From assembly GCA_024449915.1 (NCBI GenBank), contig JAMZAV010000354.1:1-64000 (forward strand): a DNA stretch of 64,000 bases. The letters are read 5' to 3'. This document shows, piece by piece, positions 11,363 through 23,396 of this stretch. How positions within the stretch are numbered: position 1 is the first letter of the stretch; each line of letters starts with the position of its first letter. The notes below the pieces were generated by a model, which worked only from the letters and a program-made list of their open reading frames with translations, was not told the DNA's origin and did not search any database. This stretch comes from Sweltsa coloradensis. Lineage: Eukaryota > Arthropoda > Insecta > Plecoptera > Chloroperlidae. Both the position numbers and the translations under genes were made by a program.

Positions 11363-13435
11363 GGCCTCCGAAGTAGACTGTGGCGCAGCCCTAGCGGCAG
11401 AAGTGTGTCAACTGGGAAGGTGACTCGTGCTACGGGAAATGGCTGGTAAAGATGCGGATTTAAACGCGCGAGACAACAAATTAATCGCTAGCTTTGTACA
11501 AGATGGTACAACTAGCAAGTAGATGTATTTGTTGTGTTGTTAGATGTGGTGACTGATACGAGAGCAAGCAAAACCCTAGCATTTATCAACTGGTCTTCGA
11601 ATTAACAGATGAAGTAGACGGGTTTAGAAGACTGGATGGAGTAAACTTAAATTTTTATAAAGGGCCTACTATATTAATACTAGAGGTATAACTATTCTAC
11701 TAGGCGTTTGATTCAAGTACAGACATGTCCTGAGTACTAATCATACTATAATTAGGCTACATTATTTTAGTGAAACCTAGGATTTCAGCTAGGCCTACAA
11801 ATGTAGGTCTAAAATCGCAAGTCATGATTCATGAACAATACATTAAAACCTTCATCGACAATAATTATTAGAGATCATGACATGCAAAGCCTTATTGACA
11901 TTACATAATTTAGACTGGACAGTGGACACATAATGCCCAGATAGGCCTACATACATTACACATACCTACACATGGGTGGGGCGACTCTTATCCCCCCCCC
12001 CCCCCCCCCCCATTTTTACAGACATAAGCAATAGTTATAAGTTAAACTTACGTTTTTTATGGGAAAAGAAAATTAGCCTTTTTGAGTGACACCAATAACA
12101 TAGCCGTGCTCATAAGTTCATAACCACCCTCCCCCATAATAACCCCCTTCCACCCTTCTGTTACGCCAAAAGAAGTAATTTATGTTTATGAAGTGTGCAC
12201 AAAAGACATTTTTTCAGCATTCCATTAGGCCTAACTTAGGTTAATTATGCACTAATGTTCACCCTTGAATTTGATTAGTAAAATCACAAAAATTTAGTGC
12301 ATTATAAAGATAGTAGATACTATTAGCTATTAGCTATATGCAAAACATTCACTGACAATGCACTAAATATGTTCACAATTGAAATGTATTACAACAGATT
12401 TGTGAAGGTTTCGTCAAGTAATTTAAGTGCATCTTTGAAAATACGTTTGCATTAATGAATGTTTGTGTTTACAAACAAACGATGCATTAATGTCCCTATT
12501 GAAACGGTATCAAATTAACTATATGGGTTGACTCCTTCAAGATAGCACCCCCCCCCCCCCCGAATTAATTTGAGCATATATCTCTTGAAAAAAGTTAACT
12601 CTTTTGTCCACAAACTTGCACAATTGTACTGTACAAGCAATGTATTGTATTGTACATTATTTTTCGAAATTCGATAGGGGGAGGGGGGCGGCAACTTGTC
12701 CTGTCCTACCCCAATTTAACGTCATCCTTGAGAAAGGAATGTCCAAAGACTAGAGCAATTAATTTAAGTGAACTCATTACCTAGCATTCATCATATTGAC
12801 AAAACAAAACTTTTCGTCAGGATTGCTGGTGACGGTTTTTGTTCCGACAACTTCCTGTATGAAGTCTCGAGTGTTGTATGACCTGCATCCCGTACTTATT
12901 ATTGTAATGAACCAAATCTCCTTCAAAAATCAGAATAGCCATCTGCAAATATTATTCATGCATCTAATTGTAGGCCTGCTCGAACATTTCTTTTCACACT
13001 GTATCAGTCGTCTTATTTGTCCCTTTATATTTAGAATCGTGTAATTTTGTATGTGTTATTATTGATAAGGATCTATGCATTATTTATTCAATAATTTTAA
13101 TAATATTATATTGATTTTGGTCCTGGGTTAAAGAGCGTACCGTGCACTTGCCGCATTCTAGCAACCTTGGCGGGAAAGTACAACAAGTTAACAAATAATA
13201 AAGCTACTATTATTTTCGTACAAATCTACATTATTTTCCTTTATTTAAGTGTTAATGTTCGTATAGCAGCTCCCCTTTTCCAACAAACCACTAATAAAGT
13301 GCGCAAAGTAACATTTATGTGCATCAATGTAGCAGGATCCTATGGTTTACACCAGCCATTTTCAAATCGTGTCACCTTCTAAACTCCTCCCGAGTGCCGC
13401 TAGGGATCGACGGTGGCGCGGCTACTTCGGAGGCC
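11363..13435 (+). mobile_element. 2.1 kb inverted-repeat DNA element, copy 1
   Basis: The ends are GGCCTCCGAAGTAG and its reverse complement CTACTTCGGAGGCC, with TA outside both (11361-11362, 13436-13437). A second copy in opposite orientation lies at 53558-55867 and aligns over its whole length, which confirms the boundaries. Copy 1 lacks about 240 bases that copy 2 carries near 54098-54337. It has a C20 run at 11992-12011 and a C14 run at 12548-12561. A ~71-residue open frame at 13167-13382 is preserved in both copies but has no recognisable domain and a non-ATG start. No transposase is visible, so it is probably non-autonomous. Confidence 0.75.
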
Positions 13436-13577
13436 TATAGATCGCAGCAGTAGTAAAAATGTGGGATCTTCACCACTATAAGGGTATAAATCTCGGTTCA
13501 CAGCAATATATTATAAAATGCGGCATCACCAGTAATTCTAGGATAATTTAGTTACGTAGTATGTAAGTCTTCTAATA

Positions 13578-15859
13578 GGGAAGTCTCCTTAACTTTTTTC
13601 TAATTTTTTTCTAATTCTTCATAGTCTAAAAATAACGTTCAACATGTTTTTTTCTAATTCTATCTGAATTTTTAAGGGATTTTTCACCAGTCGAAGTTTT
13701 GCACGTTTGAATGCGCGCCAAAACGACTGGCTGCCGGCTGCCTGGCCGCGTACGTCACGATCCGGTAATCGCCCGAGAGGGCGGACGTGCAGCCCATATA
13801 AACATCATCGTTTTGTCAAACGGCGCCAGTGATTGTTCCACATGATTCGCGTATTTGAAATTAACATTTTATTCAGACTGTTTTTATGTATTATTCTATT
13901 TTCTATGCTTATTAAAAATCGTGGAAACTGAACTCATATGGCTATAGGCCTACTCCCATTGAGTTAGTAGAACAACGGTAGAACTACTGGGGAATTGAAT
14001 ATAACCACGAAGCTCTGTTAAAATATATATTTATTTATATACAAAACCAAATATTCTACTTAAATCAATTTAAAAATCTTAATCCATACCAGCAGTACCC
14101 GTAGGCCTACTGCAAAATTAATGTTATAAAAATTAAAAATAAACAAACACGATTTGTTAATGGTTTACTAGGGTGCTTGATTCTGTTTCTACGTGCCCCA
14201 CTCATACACTGTTAGTGTTATGTATAGTAAAGCTTATGATGATATTTGTTTGTTTCTAACATAGGCCTACATTGCAAAGTGTACATACAATAAAATAAAT
14301 TAGTGAACCATCTGCATAAAATAAGACAATTCAACCAAAAGGGACACAAAATAAAAATAACAGACGCATATTAATTATTTCGATTCTTTAGTCATCACAG
14401 TATCCACAAGAAATGTGATATTTAAAAAAATTAAAATATGGAAAATAATCCGGACAATTAAAATTAACGGGCCGCATTAAATAATCACGGAAAGCGTAGC
14501 AAATGTATAGGTAATGCTTTTATCACCAACAGTGTTGACTGTTCGTTCGGTTCGTCTGCACTAGCATAAAATCTATAAGACTTAAAAACTGATGATTTTT
14601 TGCGTGTAATAAAAGTGGCATTAGGCCTTCGTTATTGTGAACGTCAACGGGTCACTGCGACACACAAGCCAAACCCCCATTAGCAACATTCCTTTCAACA
14701 TTATATAATTTTGGCCTGGTTGGTTATACACAGCTGGTTTAGGTTACCCCTATAAATTAGTAATTAAGTTACCACTGTGATTTAAACGTATTTATACATC
14801 TTAAAGGCAGCCGAAGCATTTTAAGAGGGTAATTATAATTTTTGTATGTTTATACAACACGGGTCTTAATGACACTTCTTTATGGAACATTTTTACAACG
14901 AATTTAACTCATTCATAACTCAATTGTTTTCGCGCAACCACGTAAACGTATAATATTGTTTAAATTATGTGTAGGTCTGAAGTCATCATAATTATATATA
15001 TGAATAATTATTAGCGCTTGCATTTTGTAAAATTGCTTCTGTCTAATTTTGTTTTTTCGTGAGTAGAAGAAAAATGCAATCAAATCTGTCCCGTACATTT
15101 TAATGTGTTTTAGTTTATCCACAAAACAAAAATCTGCAAAGCTTCAAAGCAACTGCCACAACATTGGAATATTTGCAAAATTCTTATGCTCTGTATTAAA
15201 ATATTCATTGGTGAAAAGTAAAAAATGTCACCATGCTAGATACGGTACCTAGTAATAAGAAAATATAATTATAGTCACTTTGTGTAGGCCGTATGCGTGC
15301 ATATCTTATTTTGCATATTTTGTAGTTGTTGAGTAAATAAATTACACAACTGAGAAAAATAAGTAGGCCTACAGTAAAGTCTTAGCAAACATTTTTAGCT
15401 TATGATCAAGTGCCTCAATAAGCCTTCACTAAACGATTTTTTTAGTTATATGATTCACAAAATTCACAGATCACGTTATGAACAGTTACTGTATAACTGC
15501 GTTGTTATGAATGTCAAACAAGTACAAAATATGTAGAACATGCAGGAGCTTCAAGTAGAGCAAGTTTTATATTTAATAATTGTCTCAAATGATATAAATA
15601 ATACATCCAAAACACTTCTGCGCCCTCCACGCGGCGAGTTTCAGCCGGCATTACCGGATCGTGACGTAGAATCACGGCCGACCAATCATGTGGCGTTCCC
15701 AGCGCACGAGAAATATTTTGAATTTTGCGATATTTTAAAGTGATGTACATCATGAAATAAATTTTTCCCTGCGGAAAAGTGGATATATTCAGAATGCAGA
15801 GCAAAATCTACGTTTAATGGCACTATTTATTTTGCGATTCCAGACGAAGGAGACTTCCC
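13578..15859. mobile_element. 2.3 kb TA-flanked inverted-repeat element
   Basis: The ends are GGGAAGTCTCCTT and its reverse complement AAGGAGACTTCCC, each flanked by TA (13576-13577, 15860-15861). A subterminal block containing TACGTCACGATCCGGTAAT near 13751-13770 recurs inverted near 15650-15670. No transposase frame is seen; the interior is AT-rich. Only this copy is present, so the interior cannot be checked against a sibling. Confidence 0.7.
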
Positions 15860-15861
15860 TA

Positions 15862-16984
15862 TTGTTATTTGTAAATATCTAAATGTCTCACTAGGATCAG
15901 CCCGGAAACCAGGTGATTTCTTGTGAATTCTAGTATGTGCATGCCATAAGGAATAGCATCCCCATCTGTTTAACATAGACATAAGGGTAATTTTATAATT
16001 GAGCGAACGCAGTTGTGTTTTGCCGCGATCGTTTCCTGGCGTCGCCAGTAATTTTGCGTTTTGGAGCGAGTTGAAGGCAGAGTGGAATCGAGTGAGGTAG
16101 CGAGGCCGGACATACGTGGGACCTAGTAGGGTCTCCCACGTTGCTCGCGATATTATAGGGTTTTGGACGGTTAACGTCGGGGAAGGAGTACTGCACCCGA
16201 ATAAAGCATAGTGTCGTGTGCGTTTTCCAAGTAATTATCATCGGAATTCGTTAGAGGGATTTGCCGATATCCTCTGTCGAATAATCGAGTCCGAGGGTGC
16301 TTGTGGATAGCCAAGCAGTCTGAGCGTCCCAGTGACTGACGCCAATAGCTTCACGTCGTTAGTTTTGATACTGCTGAGTGCAGAGTGCATTTAAAGTGCG
16401 TACAAGGGCTTTGTGAGTCGACAGAGCTAAAAGTTATTTCGATAAGTGAATTTGAGTGAGTTTGAGAGACTTGAGTAGTTTTGGCGCCGAGTCAGAGCGG
16501 TTGATCGTCCGAATGCGTGAACTTGTGGTCTACGACAGTACGTGGTAATCAAAGGGTGGAAACACCTGGAGTGGTGAACTTTTGGTGCAAGTAATACGTT
16601 GAACGCAGGTTCGTTGGAAAATTGAACATAGTGCACGAAATAAGTTTGTAGTCAGGAGTGACCGCGCGAGGTTGGCGCGGCAGCAGAGCGTAATCTCACG
16701 CGTAGAGCGAGTGCTGGAGAACGTGGTAATCACTCTCAATAGAAGCCGTTGTGTGTCGAATAGAACATTGCGAGAAACAGATAAGTCTTCTCAAGCGAGG
16801 CTCAGCTAGTTACGAAGTAGAGACGGGGAGTATTACGTCACGTGGCGGCGGCCGCGGAAAGCTGCATGCGCACGGACCGGGTGATTAGATCGTCGTATGT
16901 GGAGTCGTGAGAACTGTCTGAATAAAGTGGAGACCATCGAACGAGCGGAGCGTTGCAGTCAATATATATTCTTCTTTGGCAGAT
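15862..16984. other. GC-richer unassigned stretch, possibly an LTR-retroelement leader
   Basis: From about 15990 to 16930 the base composition changes sharply toward GC. It contains AATAAA near 16200 and TGGCGCCGAGTCAG near 16481, which resembles a retroelement primer-binding site. I could not find matching LTR ends, and no gag or pol frame follows. The stretch stops where a Helentron-like fragment begins. The retroelement idea is weak. Confidence 0.25.
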
Positions 16985-17265
16985 CTGAAGCATGTAGGTG
17001 TTAAGTCGAAGAAAGTTTTTAAAAATAGAAAAAAATTGTAAAATTGCGATTTTAATGTAATTTTTCGATTGCGCTAAAAAACGTGGCAGTTCTAAGTTCA
17101 GAGATTTCAAAGACCTCCAGAAAATTTCTACACAATTGGAGTATCGGTTGAGCCGGATTCGTGCTAACAGACACACAAAAATACAAACAAAAAAAAAACA
17201 TTCCGGATTTTTTTCTCCAGTGTTGTAGAATGGAATCTTTGCTTCGCTTGCTACGCTAATCCAAT
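16985..17265 (-). mobile_element. Helentron-like element, 5' fragment (minus)
   Basis: It shares with the copies at 23397, 42950 and 56059 the run from GCATGTAGGTGTTA through GGCAGTTCTAAGTTCAGAG to the end CGCTAATCCAA. The 3' part with the hairpin and CTAG is missing. A hAT-type element is inserted immediately to its right. Confidence 0.6.
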
Positions 17266-17276
17266 TATAATAAACC

Positions 17277-19825
17277 TAGGGCTGTGCGGGCAGGGTTTTT
17301 TTAAGTCGAGCGAGATCGAGCGAGAATTTGAAAAAAATCTTGAATCTCGAGCGAGATCCGAGATCAAGCGAGGTCGAGCGCGATCGAGCGCACTGAAATT
17401 AGCCGGCTTAGGCCTGTTGTAGGACCCCAAAGAAAGAATCACCTATACACAAAATAATTAGGCCTAGGCGGCTTTAAAAGTAAAAATAGGGCCTACTTAA
17501 AAATAATATTTAAAAAGTAAACATTTCTCAGTTCAGTGCTTAGGGGCCTAGGGTAGGCCTAGAGCAGGCGTGGAGTAGGCCTAGCTCTAGCCTATCTCAG
17601 AGGTCCTAGGCTTAGGCCTAGGCTACATGTTGAACGAAATATAATTTTTGTTTCTAACTTTATTAGTTTAATCACATTAATTTGGTAGTGAAAATAATAA
17701 GTAACAACACCTACAGCGGCCTCAGTGTAATACCCCTTTAATCAGAAACCGATAAAGTAGTTTCTCCGTTGGGAGTCGATAACGAGTCGATAAAGTGCTC
17801 TCTGCTCTCTACCGCCAACTTCACAAATCACGCTTCAGTTCAGTAGCTCGCACGATAGAGTGCGCTACCAGTGACCAGTCAAAATGCGCGATCTGTGTGC
17901 GCGTCGACAGACGCATGCGCGTTGGCAACGAATTTGTGAAATTTCGTCTAGGCCTAAAATAAAATGTAGATGGATGTCTTGTTGTCATTTATTGGGTGTA
18001 TGCTAGTGCTAGAAGTACCTAGCCTAGCTTTCGTTCTGTAGAGGAAAGTGTTTTAAAGTGAAGCCTATTTTATGCGTCATTTGTTAGTAGGCCCTAGGCC
18101 TCCGATCTTCGGGTTTATCAAAGCTCCGATCACGGAATGGAACCGGGACTCAGGCCTAGGCCTATAGCCATTGGCCTAGCTCCTAGAGATTTCTCGGCAA
18201 TGTGGCATGGCAATATGAAATTACTACCCAAAAATCGGGGAATAAATATTACTTTACCACGTCGCATAACTAGGGACATACATTTATGGTAAATAAAACC
18301 ACCAAAAAGCGGTACAAAAATTATTAAAAAGCGGTGCAAAAAGTCGGTGTTAAAATCAAAACTCGACAAAAAGCGGTAAATAAAAGCGGTGAATAAATTT
18401 GATAATTTGCATGTCACCGTGTGTCATTCATGCATATTGTTATAATTTATATTTAACAAGAATGTAGTGGAAGACAGTAGCCTAATCAGACCTGCATAGT
18501 TAGCCCCCCAAAACCTAAGCTACTGTCCCCAGTTAAAAATCTAGACTAGACCCTGATTTCGTGATATAGGCCTAGGCCTAGGAAATGAACTACTAGGCCT
18601 ACATACCAACGAATGTCATACAAAATTGAAGTGTAAGGTAGGGCCTAGGCTAGGGGCTTGAGATGTGTAGGCCTAGGCCTTGGTTGGGGCAAAGGTTCTA
18701 AAATATTATCTCAGTGTTAAATTTCTTCTGTGCATTATTTTGCAGACATAAGTCGACTATGCCTAGCTTAGGCCTAGATGCAACCGTGGGATCATAAAAG
18801 TCCAATCCTGTGTTGTTTCCTGAAGATGGCCCTAGGCCTAGCTAGGCCCTAAACCTGCTCCATACTAGGCCTAGGCCTAGCCTAGGTCTAGGGTCCAGTC
18901 GTATTTGAATTGCTTAGGGCTATGTTTAGGGCACTTGTTCTCAAAATTTAGACAAATCAACGATGTTCTTACAGTTAACTGAATGTTAACAGCTTTAACT
19001 CAGTGCCTCAGACATCGCGAATTTGAGGTTAGGTAGTCCCAGGCAGCCTGTCAACTCTTTTGTTGTGCTGAAAACACATCTTATGCAAGAAACAATGTGT
19101 AGGTCTATTGAAATCAAACAAATAACATGTATTTATCTTTATTTACACGCGCGCGAGATAAAACATCGGTTATTTTCGGCATTTTATCTGCAGTCCATCA
19201 CAGGATGACAACAATAATTTTAGGCCACAAAGCATCACAATCAGCTGGTATGAACGACTATCGAACGAAAAATCGATTAGTCGAACTTTTGGCGAAATAA
19301 TCGATTGCACAGTCAGCCATCTTGATTATGATCGAAACTCGAAATCTAGCGGGATTTTCAAATAATTTTGCACTTTTAGCGATTTTAACACTAAAAATTG
19401 GAAAAACATCGCAAAAAGTTGTAAAATCGCGGAAAAATTCGTGAATAACGAGAATAATCATTAAAAATCGCGGAAAACGGTTAAAATGGTAAAAAATCGC
19501 GAAAAGTCGCGAACGTTATCTAATAGCCCAAACTGCCATTAAACACACTGTATTGAAAAAAATGCATTATTTCAATATTTGTAGAATTTCGTAAAAACAC
19601 GCGTCGCGAAAATTTCATGTCCCTACGCATAACGCAAGGTCCCGCATAATTACGACCACCGTGGTCCGTGACGGAGATATCTCAAGACTAGATTTTTCGA
19701 GCAATTTGAGATCGAGATCGAGCGAGACTCGTTTTTCCGAGCAGTATGATCTCGAGATCGAGCGAGATTCGAGCAGCACTTTAATCTCGCTCGAATCTCG
19801 AAAAGTCGAGACTCGCACAGCCCTA
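17277..19825. mobile_element. 2.5 kb hAT-type element with perfect 8 bp target duplication
   Basis: It is bounded by AATAAACC at 17269-17276 and an identical AATAAACC at 19826-19833. The ends are inverted repeats: TAGGGCTGTGCG on the left, CGCACAGCCCTA (with one difference) on the right. Subterminal regions carry many copies of GAGCGAGATCGAG-type words in both orientations. An 8 bp duplication and CAGGGCTGTGC-like ends are typical of the hAT superfamily. The interior is rich in TAGGCC words and in repeats such as AAAAAGCGGT (18300-18400) and AAATCGCG (19380-19520). No transposase frame is visible, so it is non-autonomous. Confidence 0.75.
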
Positions 19826-20221
19826 AATAAACCGCTGTAATACCGGTAAAACTTCACCTAGATAATAGTAATTTAAGTGCTGTATTAGGCAATTACCTAA
19901 CGGGGGTAGTAACCATCTGAAAGTAAAAATCACCGTAAGATTAAGCAATTCAGTGCAACTGAACTCACCGAAAGTGTTGAGGAGGCACCGGGGTCGATCA
20001 TGGTGACTTCACTCAGTAGAGCAGGCGGTGGGATGAGACGAGACTGCCGTAGTTATCTTGTCGTGGTCAGTGAGGCACGGAGGGCGGAGATTCTCTGTGC
20101 AAGCCAGCTGAAAACAAAAGAAGTAGTGTTACAACAGGTCAACATTTCAAGAAGCAATCACTATCAAAAATTCAGAATTAACAGAAATGAATAATTTAAG
20201 CTTTGTGCCTGTTGAAAAACT

Positions 20222-20355
20222 GAATAAATTAATGTTTTATTAATTAATTGTTTATTTATTTGTCCATCCTATTCAGTTAAAAACTGATTTTCAAAGGAGG
20301 GCAACTAAATAAATCTAATACTGTACATAGATGCAGACACAACAACAAACTACAG
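20222..20355 (-). mobile_element. SINE-like repeat, family A (minus)
   Basis: Its reverse complement contains CTGCATCTATGTA, AGATTTATTTAGTTG, CCTCCTTTGAAAATCAG, TTTTTAACTGAATAGGAT and a TAAATAAA-type tail. The same order is found at 59826-59942, and partly at 22038-22118. The shared 3' end with an A/T-rich simple tail points to a SINE. Confidence 0.6.
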
Positions 20356-20769
20356 TTAAGTAAATATTTCAAATAGTAATATTACAACAACAATGTATTA
20401 AATAACACAATAATTTTGGTAACAAATTCAAAAAGGATATGTAATACAATTAATTAATGAACCAAATGTAAAAAGGAGCAAAAAGGAAAGTAAAAAGAAA
20501 CAAAAATCATCAAAAAAGGAAAAACAAAACTCGATACAATGAAAGTTGTAACTCACTTGGGATGTTAACAGACGCAACGACGATCTTGTGGAGCCGACTT
20601 CATCCAGATGGTGGGATGTGACAGACGTGGTTCGCAAAGTTCCGTCGTAGGCAGTGAAGCGTACGAAGCACAGAGGGCAGAGATTCAGTCTGTAAACAAG
20701 AGTAGTAGCGAATTAGGGCAGGGCGACCTTTCAAGCAGCATTCACTGTATCTTAAAGCTACCAATGATT

Positions 20770-20862
20770 CAGCAATTTAGTCTGCCACTGAAAACCAGTT
20801 ATGTGACCGAGTGGCTAGACTCTAAATAGGCAACAAATTTATTTATTTATTTATTTTTAATT
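20770..20862 (+). mobile_element. SINE-like repeat 3' end, family B (plus)
   Basis: It contains CCACTGAAAACCAGTTATGTGACCGAG, GACTCTAAATA and a (TTTA)n tail, as in the better copies at 52795-53023 (plus) and 34957-35366 (minus). Confidence 0.5.
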
Positions 20863-21774
20863 TATAAATACAAACTGTTTTTAGATACCTATTTACAATG
20901 AAACTCACCAAAAGTGTTTTAAGATCAGGCAGGGTCAATCGCTTCTTCAATGCAACTTCACTCGGTCGAGCATGGGATGGGATGAGACGAAACTGCCGTT
21001 GAGCTCAGCGTTATCTTGACGGTGAGCAGAGAAAGATACGATTCACATACATCGGAGATTCCCTTTGAAAGCAGTCTGAAACAAGAATAATGGTGAGATT
21101 AGGGCAGGTCAACCTTTCATACTTCCAGGTCACAAAATTTCCTAACCTTTCAAGATAGATACCAAATTTCTGTAGACTCTACTTACTACTTAATTGGATG
21201 TCTGGGAATCTGCAGACAAATAAGTGAACTGATTCAGGCTAAGCATGTCATGTTAGCAGTGATTGTCCGGGGGCTTTACCTCTCAAAAATATTTTGAATG
21301 TTGATTTGATTTGGTAGATTTTTAATTTTTGATAAAATGGGGACAAATTTAAGTTCAATGAAACTCACCTAAGGTGTTAGAAGATCGGGCAGGGTTGAAC
21401 TTTTCGCGTGGAGCCGACTTGCAGGTGGTCAGAGAAGCATGCACTGGCACGGCAGAGATCACTTCATCGATGGGCTGAAAACAAGAGGTTCTAGGACGTG
21501 CCAACCTTCCAAGCAAAGATAACAATAAGGATATACAATAACCAGCAGATTGGCAGGACAAGGTTCAGCAATAGGCCTACTTGAACCAGAACAGTCCACA
21601 CTGGTTTGAAGATTTGAAATAACTATCTCTTTATCTTATAAAACTTACATTAATGTATTAAAAACAAGTATTATATGTACAGTACTAACATCCATTAACT
21701 ATTTTCCCTAATTTCCCCCTAGCCACAATATTTAACAAAACATTAATTCTCTGTGAAAAAGGAGTTTGACGCAC

Positions 21775-21928
21775 CAGAACGCTTCCATGCAATGCCGAAT
21801 GACTATGTAAGCCGGACCGCCGAGACACTGATTGCGGAGTTCCTTCAGTTGAGCGTCACGCGCTGTTCTTCTCTCGAAGAACAGAAGAACGCAGACCGAG
21901 CAGTCAACGTCATGACCACAGGTTGTTC
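21775..21928 (-). CDS. Candidate coding exon, unknown product (minus)
   Basis: On the minus strand the block follows CACTTCCAG and ends before GTGCGT. In between it is open for about 50 codons in one frame (contains HDVDCSVCVLLFFERRTARD and QCLGGPAYIVI). Base composition is richer in GC than the surroundings and codon use looks coding. It lies directly upstream, in minus orientation, of the four exon-like modules at 21474-19979, so it could be the preceding exon of the same transcript. The exit phase does not match the open frame of the next module, so the gene model is incomplete. No domain is recognised. Confidence 0.35.
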
Positions 21929-22037
21929 CTGGAAGTGAAACGCTAGAGTTAACATCAAGGGGAAAACTAGGATCTTCAGGGCCAAAAAGATTGGAAGATT
22001 GCAATCAAAAGAAAATATTTGAGAAAAACTTTTTGAC

Positions 22038-22118
22038 TTAGTCCTCCTATGTAAATCAGTTTTTTAACTGAATAGGATAAGACGTTAAATAAATAGTAAA
22101 TAAAGTAATAATGGTGAC
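22038..22118 (+). mobile_element. SINE-like repeat 3' end, family A (plus)
   Basis: It shares GTCCTCCTATGTAAATCAG, TTTTTTAACTGAATAGGATA and GACGTTAAATAAATA with the copy at 59826-59942. Confidence 0.6.
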
Positions 22119-22189
22119 TGCATGGTTTTGAGTGCAGCTTAGGGCATAATCAGAAACAAAGGATGTAGGTCTGTATAATGTTACTTAGC

Positions 22190-22255
22190 ACAGGATTTGA
22201 ACCTATGCCTCTTTCATCTGCAGGCCAGGCCCAAGACCAATTGAGGAGCCGCGAG
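22190..22255 (-). repeat. tRNA-like promoter segment, probable SINE head (minus)
   Basis: On the minus strand the B-box word GGTTCAAATCC is followed by TGTG, and an A-box-like TTGGTCTTGGGC lies about 40 bases upstream. No complete cloverleaf with a paired acceptor stem can be drawn, so it is more likely a tRNA-derived SINE head than a tRNA gene. Confidence 0.4.
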
Positions 22256-22259
22256 CACA

Positions 22260-23396
22260 AACCGTCTAACGCCCGTTACCCGGTTTATACGCGCATGGTC
22301 AGCCGTGGTCCCGCCGTTCTATTTGAAGTCATAGTACACTTTGAGTTCAACAATTTGCACACAGATAGCGTTACACGGAACGAATATGTATCAGCATGCA
22401 CTTATCTACGCATGGCTTCTAGCATTACCGGCCGAAGCCACCGCTGCCGCAACTGCTCGTACCTCAGCAGCCCCTCAATTATATGATCAAAGGTAGTCAA
22501 AATGGAAAGAGCACATAGTGGTGTAGGCCTATCAGTTTGAAAAAAAGATAAGGTTTAACCTACGGGTACTGATTTTCTGGTTTAAAAAATTGAAAGTGGA
22601 GGTGCCAGTCCAGACTTAACATTGCTCGCGAGTTCTCTAGATTTGTTCGCCTGTACTGCACGAATCTGAACTACGTATTGCACTTTTCACCGTTGGCCTA
22701 TAGTCGTGCAAGATGGTCGTCGTTCGTCTGAAAAGTGCAGACTGAACTAGTGCATGCACTCTGGAGCCGGTTCAATAGTACAGTGCAGAAATTTAGAACC
22801 AAGAATGTAGGGGTAGATCTATCGAAGACTTATTTTGTTAACGACGATGAAACAAATGACATTTTCGAGTGCGAAGGTACGGTACGTCTGTATATACGAG
22901 TGTGTTTAATAAATTTACGTTTTAAAGAAAAAAATTGCGAGGGACAGCTTTTATTGTTCGCCAGTAAATGACTGCACCACGGGGCAGTGCAAGACAGGCA
23001 AACGACCCTTCCTACAAGATCACTTGGATAACAATTTGTTATTTGGGGGGGGAGATTCGACTTGCTGAATAAAACAGATAAGTGATCTGACCAGTGTGCT
23101 TACAATGGTGCATCGGAAGTAGGCCCATGAAGTGGTAAGGTGATCTCAGCAACTGTCTCCTACATAGATGAGTCCCTTGGGTCTCGGTCCCATGATGCGA
23201 TGCAGCTACACTGTGAACAGAACAATACACCTCTCTTAATCATCATCGTAAACTCAACAGGAAAGTTGTTCAGGGCAGCAGAGTGAGAGAAGATAGGCAA
23301 TGCTTGCCGACACCGACAGCACTGTTTAACTTTGACCTTCAATCATTTGTCATGAGGCGGTTATCGCGACAATTGTCATCATGTTTTATAATATAT
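22260..23396. other. Unassigned sequence
   Basis: I see no supportable gene. A GC-richer 200 bases around 22250-22480 contains open frames on the plus strand, but they lack splice sites or recognisable domains. Confidence 0.35.

Larger units (their letters stand above)
19979..21474 (-). repeat. Tandem series of four exon-like modules (minus strand)
   Basis: Four related blocks, read on the minus strand, each start after a pyrimidine-rich tract plus CAG and end before GTGAGT: 21474-21369, 21075-20909, 20689-20557 and 20107-19979. They share words such as TCTCTGCCCTCCGTGC and CTTCACTGACC near the start, and GGCTCCAC- or CCTGCCTGATCTT-like words before the donor. Block 20689-20557 is open throughout in one frame (44 codons) and 21474-21369 is open in another. 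The other two contain stops in every simple reading, and the phases do not chain. They may be decayed or non-coding duplicated exons. Confidence 0.5.

Noticed and set aside
13167..13382. 71-codon frame as a real protein gene
   Set aside because: It begins at a non-ATG codon and lies inside a repeated inverted-end element. It is noted only as preserved in both copies.
15990..16930. LTR retrotransposon
   Set aside because: The primer-site-like word and AATAAA are suggestive, but no paired LTR ends and no gag or pol frame could be found.
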